Shown here: in pieces, positions 62,091 through 64,000 of the stretch
Layout of the letters: the number at the start of each line of letters is the position of its first letter
Position numbering within the stretch: position 1 is the first letter of the stretch
From: Epibacterium ulvae
GTDB lineage: Bacteria; Pseudomonadota; Alphaproteobacteria; Rhodobacterales; Rhodobacteraceae
Length of the DNA: 64,000 bases
Assembly (NCBI RefSeq): GCF_900102795.1
Contig: NZ_FMWG01000004.1
Location: forward strand, 248,001 to 312,000
Direction: 5' to 3'
Notes under the pieces: model-generated
Databases searched by the model: none
What the model was told of the DNA's origin: nothing
What the model saw: only the letters and a program-made list of their open reading frames with translations
Position numbers and translations under genes: made by a program

Positions 62091-63059
62091 TCAGTTGCCG
62101 GTCCAGGTCATGCCGGGGACGTCGTCAGTTGCAGTTACACGGTACAGGCTGCATTCACCAGTCATTGCCGGTTCAAGGCTATAGGCCTCGGCTGCGTGGA
62201 TTAGACTGGTGTCGCCAGGGTTGAGAATTTCGGATCCCCCGTCCCAACGTAGATGCCAATGGCCGCGCATGGGCATCAACACAGTCGGTTGGATCGCTGT
62301 GATCATCTCAGCACCAAGGGAGCCACGTGTCAGGAAGTCGACCTCAAATCCCGGTTTGTCACGCAGCATAGCATCAGCGCCGATCACTTTGGCAGGCTTT
62401 TTCCCAGCCATCGCCATCATGTCCCAGTAGCGCGCAACATAGTAGGGCACCACGTCTTCAACCGGGGTCTCAGGAAAAGCTTTCAACTGCTCTTCGCTCA
62501 ACAACGGCATGGGACCAACGTTATGGGGCAGCTTCTGACCTTTTTTACTGTCATAAAGCACACCGTTTTCGCCCAGCATCAGGCCGTGGGATTGTGCTTC
62601 TTCAATCACTTGCGGCGCCCAAGTGACACCGCCCCCTGCGTCATCACCGCCCAGAATGGCCATGATCATACCATAGTCAGTGCCGATGTTTTCAAAACCC
62701 CGGAAAATCCCGGTGGGGATGTTGAAAATATCGCCTTCTTCGGCCACAAATTCTCCCGCATCGCCATAACGACCCCAGAAAAAACGCCAGCGGCCTTTAA
62801 GAACAAAGAACACCTCGGCTGTGGTGTGGCTGTGCAGGGAGTTTCGGCATTTCGGAGGCTGGCCTGCGGCACCAATGTTAAAACCGATCTTATCGGTCAG
62901 ATGTACGTGCTGGTCGGGGCTTTCAGAGACACCTCCACCGATAATGGTAAAGTTTTCCTTTTGATCGCTGCCCGGCGTGTGGGCGTCGATAAAGGCGGTT
63001 TTGCAGGGGCGCAGTTCGCCATAGCGAACGATGCGAGAGGAAATGGAAGATGTGGTCAT
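62091..63059 (-). CDS. bicupin protein
   Basis: A 322-residue protein with a clear first cupin near residues 65-140 (NSLHSHTTAEVFFVLKGRWR, with metal-type His/Glu residues; GDIFNIPTGIFRGFENIG) and a second, more divergent cupin at 245-300 (MPMRGHWHLRWDGGS, LNPGDTSLIHAAEA). Gentisate-dioxygenase-like and other bicupins have this plan. AGGA precedes the ATG. It is the second visible gene of the right-flank operon, 17 bp upstream of the MetE-like gene. A dioxygenase or isomerase role is possible. Confidence 0.85.
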   Translation of the reverse strand: MTTSSISSRIVRYGELRPCKTAFIDAHTPGSDQKENFTIIGGGVSESPDQHVHLTDKIGFNIGAAGQPPKCRNSLHSHTTAEVFFVLKGRWRFFWGRYGDAGEFVAEEGDIFNIPTGIFRGFENIGTDYGMIMAILGGDDAGGGVTWAPQVIEEAQSHGLMLGENGVLYDSKKGQKLPHNVGPMPLLSEEQLKAFPETPVEDVVPYYVARYWDMMAMAGKKPAKVIGADAMLRDKPGFEVDFLTRGSLGAEMITAIQPTVLMPMRGHWHLRWDGGSEILNPGDTSLIHAAEAYSLEPAMTGECSLYRVTATDDVPGMTWTGN

Positions 63060-63137
63060 GGTGTTTGTCCTAAGCGTAGAAATGATGTGTTGGGTCCAAG
63101 TTTGGAAACGTCACATCATCCCCGGCGGATGCAGGTT

Positions 63138-63159
63138 AAGCCTGCGCGCGCGCAGGCTT
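63138..63159. terminator. hairpin between the SnoaL-like and cupin genes
   Basis: AAGCCTGCG (63138-63146) and CGCAGGCTT (63151-63159) form a perfect 9-bp stem with a CGCG loop in the 184-bp gap. It could end or attenuate the transcript of the 63244 gene, or stabilise the mRNA of the cupin gene. Confidence 0.5.
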
Positions 63160-63243
63160 TGACGATGCGCGTGATAGCGGCGCATCGCTTGCGTTTCATA
63201 CAGCCCGACGCGCGCGACGGGCTTTGGGGTGCAGGTCGACATG

Positions 63244-64000
63244 TCAAAACGTCTCGGTCTGCAAGAGGATTTGTTTCCACACTGCGATTTCATCAAACAG
63301 GGTGTATTCGCGGCGGATCTTCGGCTCACCCGCAACCAGCGCGCCGTATTCGGCATGGCTGATGCCCAGCACATACACATCGGCACCGGTCGGCGCACCA
63401 AAGGCGCCCCAGCCTTCGTGTTTGCCCTTCAGGCTCCAGCGGATCGCAGCGCGAGGCGGCATCATGGGATCATCGCGTCCAATCTGATGTTCGATGGTGA
63501 ATTCAGCATTTGGAAAGGCGGCGCGCAGGCTCATCCAGAAAGTATCTACTGGCTGCCAGCTGTGGCCGGTTTCACCGCCTGGATATTCGCTTTGGACGGC
63601 GCGATCATATGCTTCTGGGATCACAGCAAGATCCGCTGTCATGATCCGATTGAGCACCTCAGCGTAGCGCGCACCCCATTCGTTATCATTGCCGCGCCCT
63701 TTGTAGGGACCTTCAAGATCATTGGCAGGTGTCAGCGGTTTGATGCAGGCTTCGGGCCCACCCTCGCGAAGGATCTGATCACGCGCAAACTCTTTTGCGT
63801 CCCAGCCCATCTGCCGCACCACAGCGGAATTGTCACGGATCAGCCATTCGTCGTTGATGGCATTGTCGATGGCATGGCAGTCCGCCAAAATGCGATAGGT
63901 TAGTTTGGCACCTGTGGCTTTCCCAAAGGCACCGTCGCCTGTGTGGGTCGCAGTTGATAGAATCCGGTGCGAGCTTAGCATCCCGTCTTCGGGTGTCCCT
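63244..64000 (-). CDS. SnoaL/NTF2-like (ester cyclase-type) protein, 5' end outside the window
   Basis: At least 252 codons on the minus strand, open to the window edge; the frame continues upstream of the ATG at 63979-63981 with GTPEDG, so the real start is outside. It contains the SnoaL-like core: LTYRILADCHAIDNAINDEW, then a DQILREGGPEA block, RGNDNEWGARYAEVLNRIMT and FPNAEFTIEHQIGRDD-like strands with a Trp-rich RAAIRWSLKGKHEGWGAF. Polyketide-cyclase-like NTF2 proteins bind or cyclise small ring compounds. It is first in the right-flank operon as seen. Confidence 0.82.
   Translation of the reverse strand, partial: GTPEDGMLSSHRILSTATHTGDGAFGKATGAKLTYRILADCHAIDNAINDEWLIRDNSAVVRQMGWDAKEFARDQILREGGPEACIKPLTPANDLEGPYKGRGNDNEWGARYAEVLNRIMTADLAVIPEAYDRAVQSEYPGGETGHSWQPVDTFWMSLRAAFPNAEFTIEHQIGRDDPMMPPRAAIRWSLKGKHEGWGAFGAPTGADVYVLGISHAEYGALVAGEPKIRREYTLFDEIAVWKQILLQTETF

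Noticed and set aside
62253-63362. 369-codon open frame on the plus strand
   Set aside because: It is antisense to the bicupin gene; its translation has no domain pattern, while the minus strand has clear cupin motifs and good ribosome binding sites.

Overview
The window looks like an alphaproteobacterial genome, most likely a marine member of the Rhodobacterales (Roseobacter group). This is inferred from the gene set: a BCCT carrier with an aldehyde dehydrogenase, a DUF3726 protein and an Ldh2-family dehydrogenase, UrtA-type ABC transporters, and rhodobacteral IS3-type transposase relics. No rRNA, tRNA, CRISPR array or replication origin was seen. The central island (about 24-59 kb) is visibly more A+T-rich than the metabolic flanks.

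Left flank (1-23.6 kb). A catalase-peroxidase with a signal peptide runs off the left edge. Next is a six-gene leftward operon with a divergent LysR regulator: aldehyde dehydrogenase, M19 dipeptidase homologue, BCCT transporter, an unknown protein, DUF3726 protein, Ldh2-type dehydrogenase. It looks like uptake and oxidation of a betaine-like or amino-acid-like compound. Small redox genes follow: a thioredoxin-fold protein, a DsbA-like CGWC protein and an NmrA-like protein, with a second LysR regulator. After a LuxR-type regulator come an amidase and a divergent UrtA-type ABC importer whose second permease is fused to an ATPase. A MOSC protein and a phthalate-dioxygenase-reductase-like flavoprotein close this flank.

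Island (about 24-59.4 kb). This is a non-flagellar type III secretion system (T3SS). It begins with a candidate effector (23989-25398, minus) that has a Cys/His/Asp arrangement like papain-fold enzymes, followed by two decayed IS3 transposases. From 26.8 to 33.4 kb there are small hydrophilic, repeat-rich proteins of unknown function that are probably secreted, plus a methyltransferase and an acetyltransferase. A TPR lipoprotein and a LysR regulator (minus) face the first machinery operon: a Pro/Gln-rich protein, a secretin split over two genes (C-terminal half first), and SctV. A 515-bp gap holding a tandem 25-bp repeat precedes the second, tightly overlapping operon: a needle candidate, SctD, a SctG-like protein, SctI, SctJ, SctK, SctL, SctN, SctO, a split SctQ, then SctR, SctS, SctT and SctU. 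SctU has lost the NPTH autocleavage motif. After more IS3 relics come a TPR-methyltransferase fusion and a 1955-residue protein with tandem repeats, the best candidate for a giant effector. An IS6-type relic marks the right edge. Translocators, gatekeeper and needle-length regulator were not recognised.

Right flank (59.5-64 kb). A leftward catabolic operon encodes a SnoaL/NTF2-like protein (cut by the window end), a bicupin, a MetE-like zinc protein, an alpha/beta hydrolase and an RraA-family protein.
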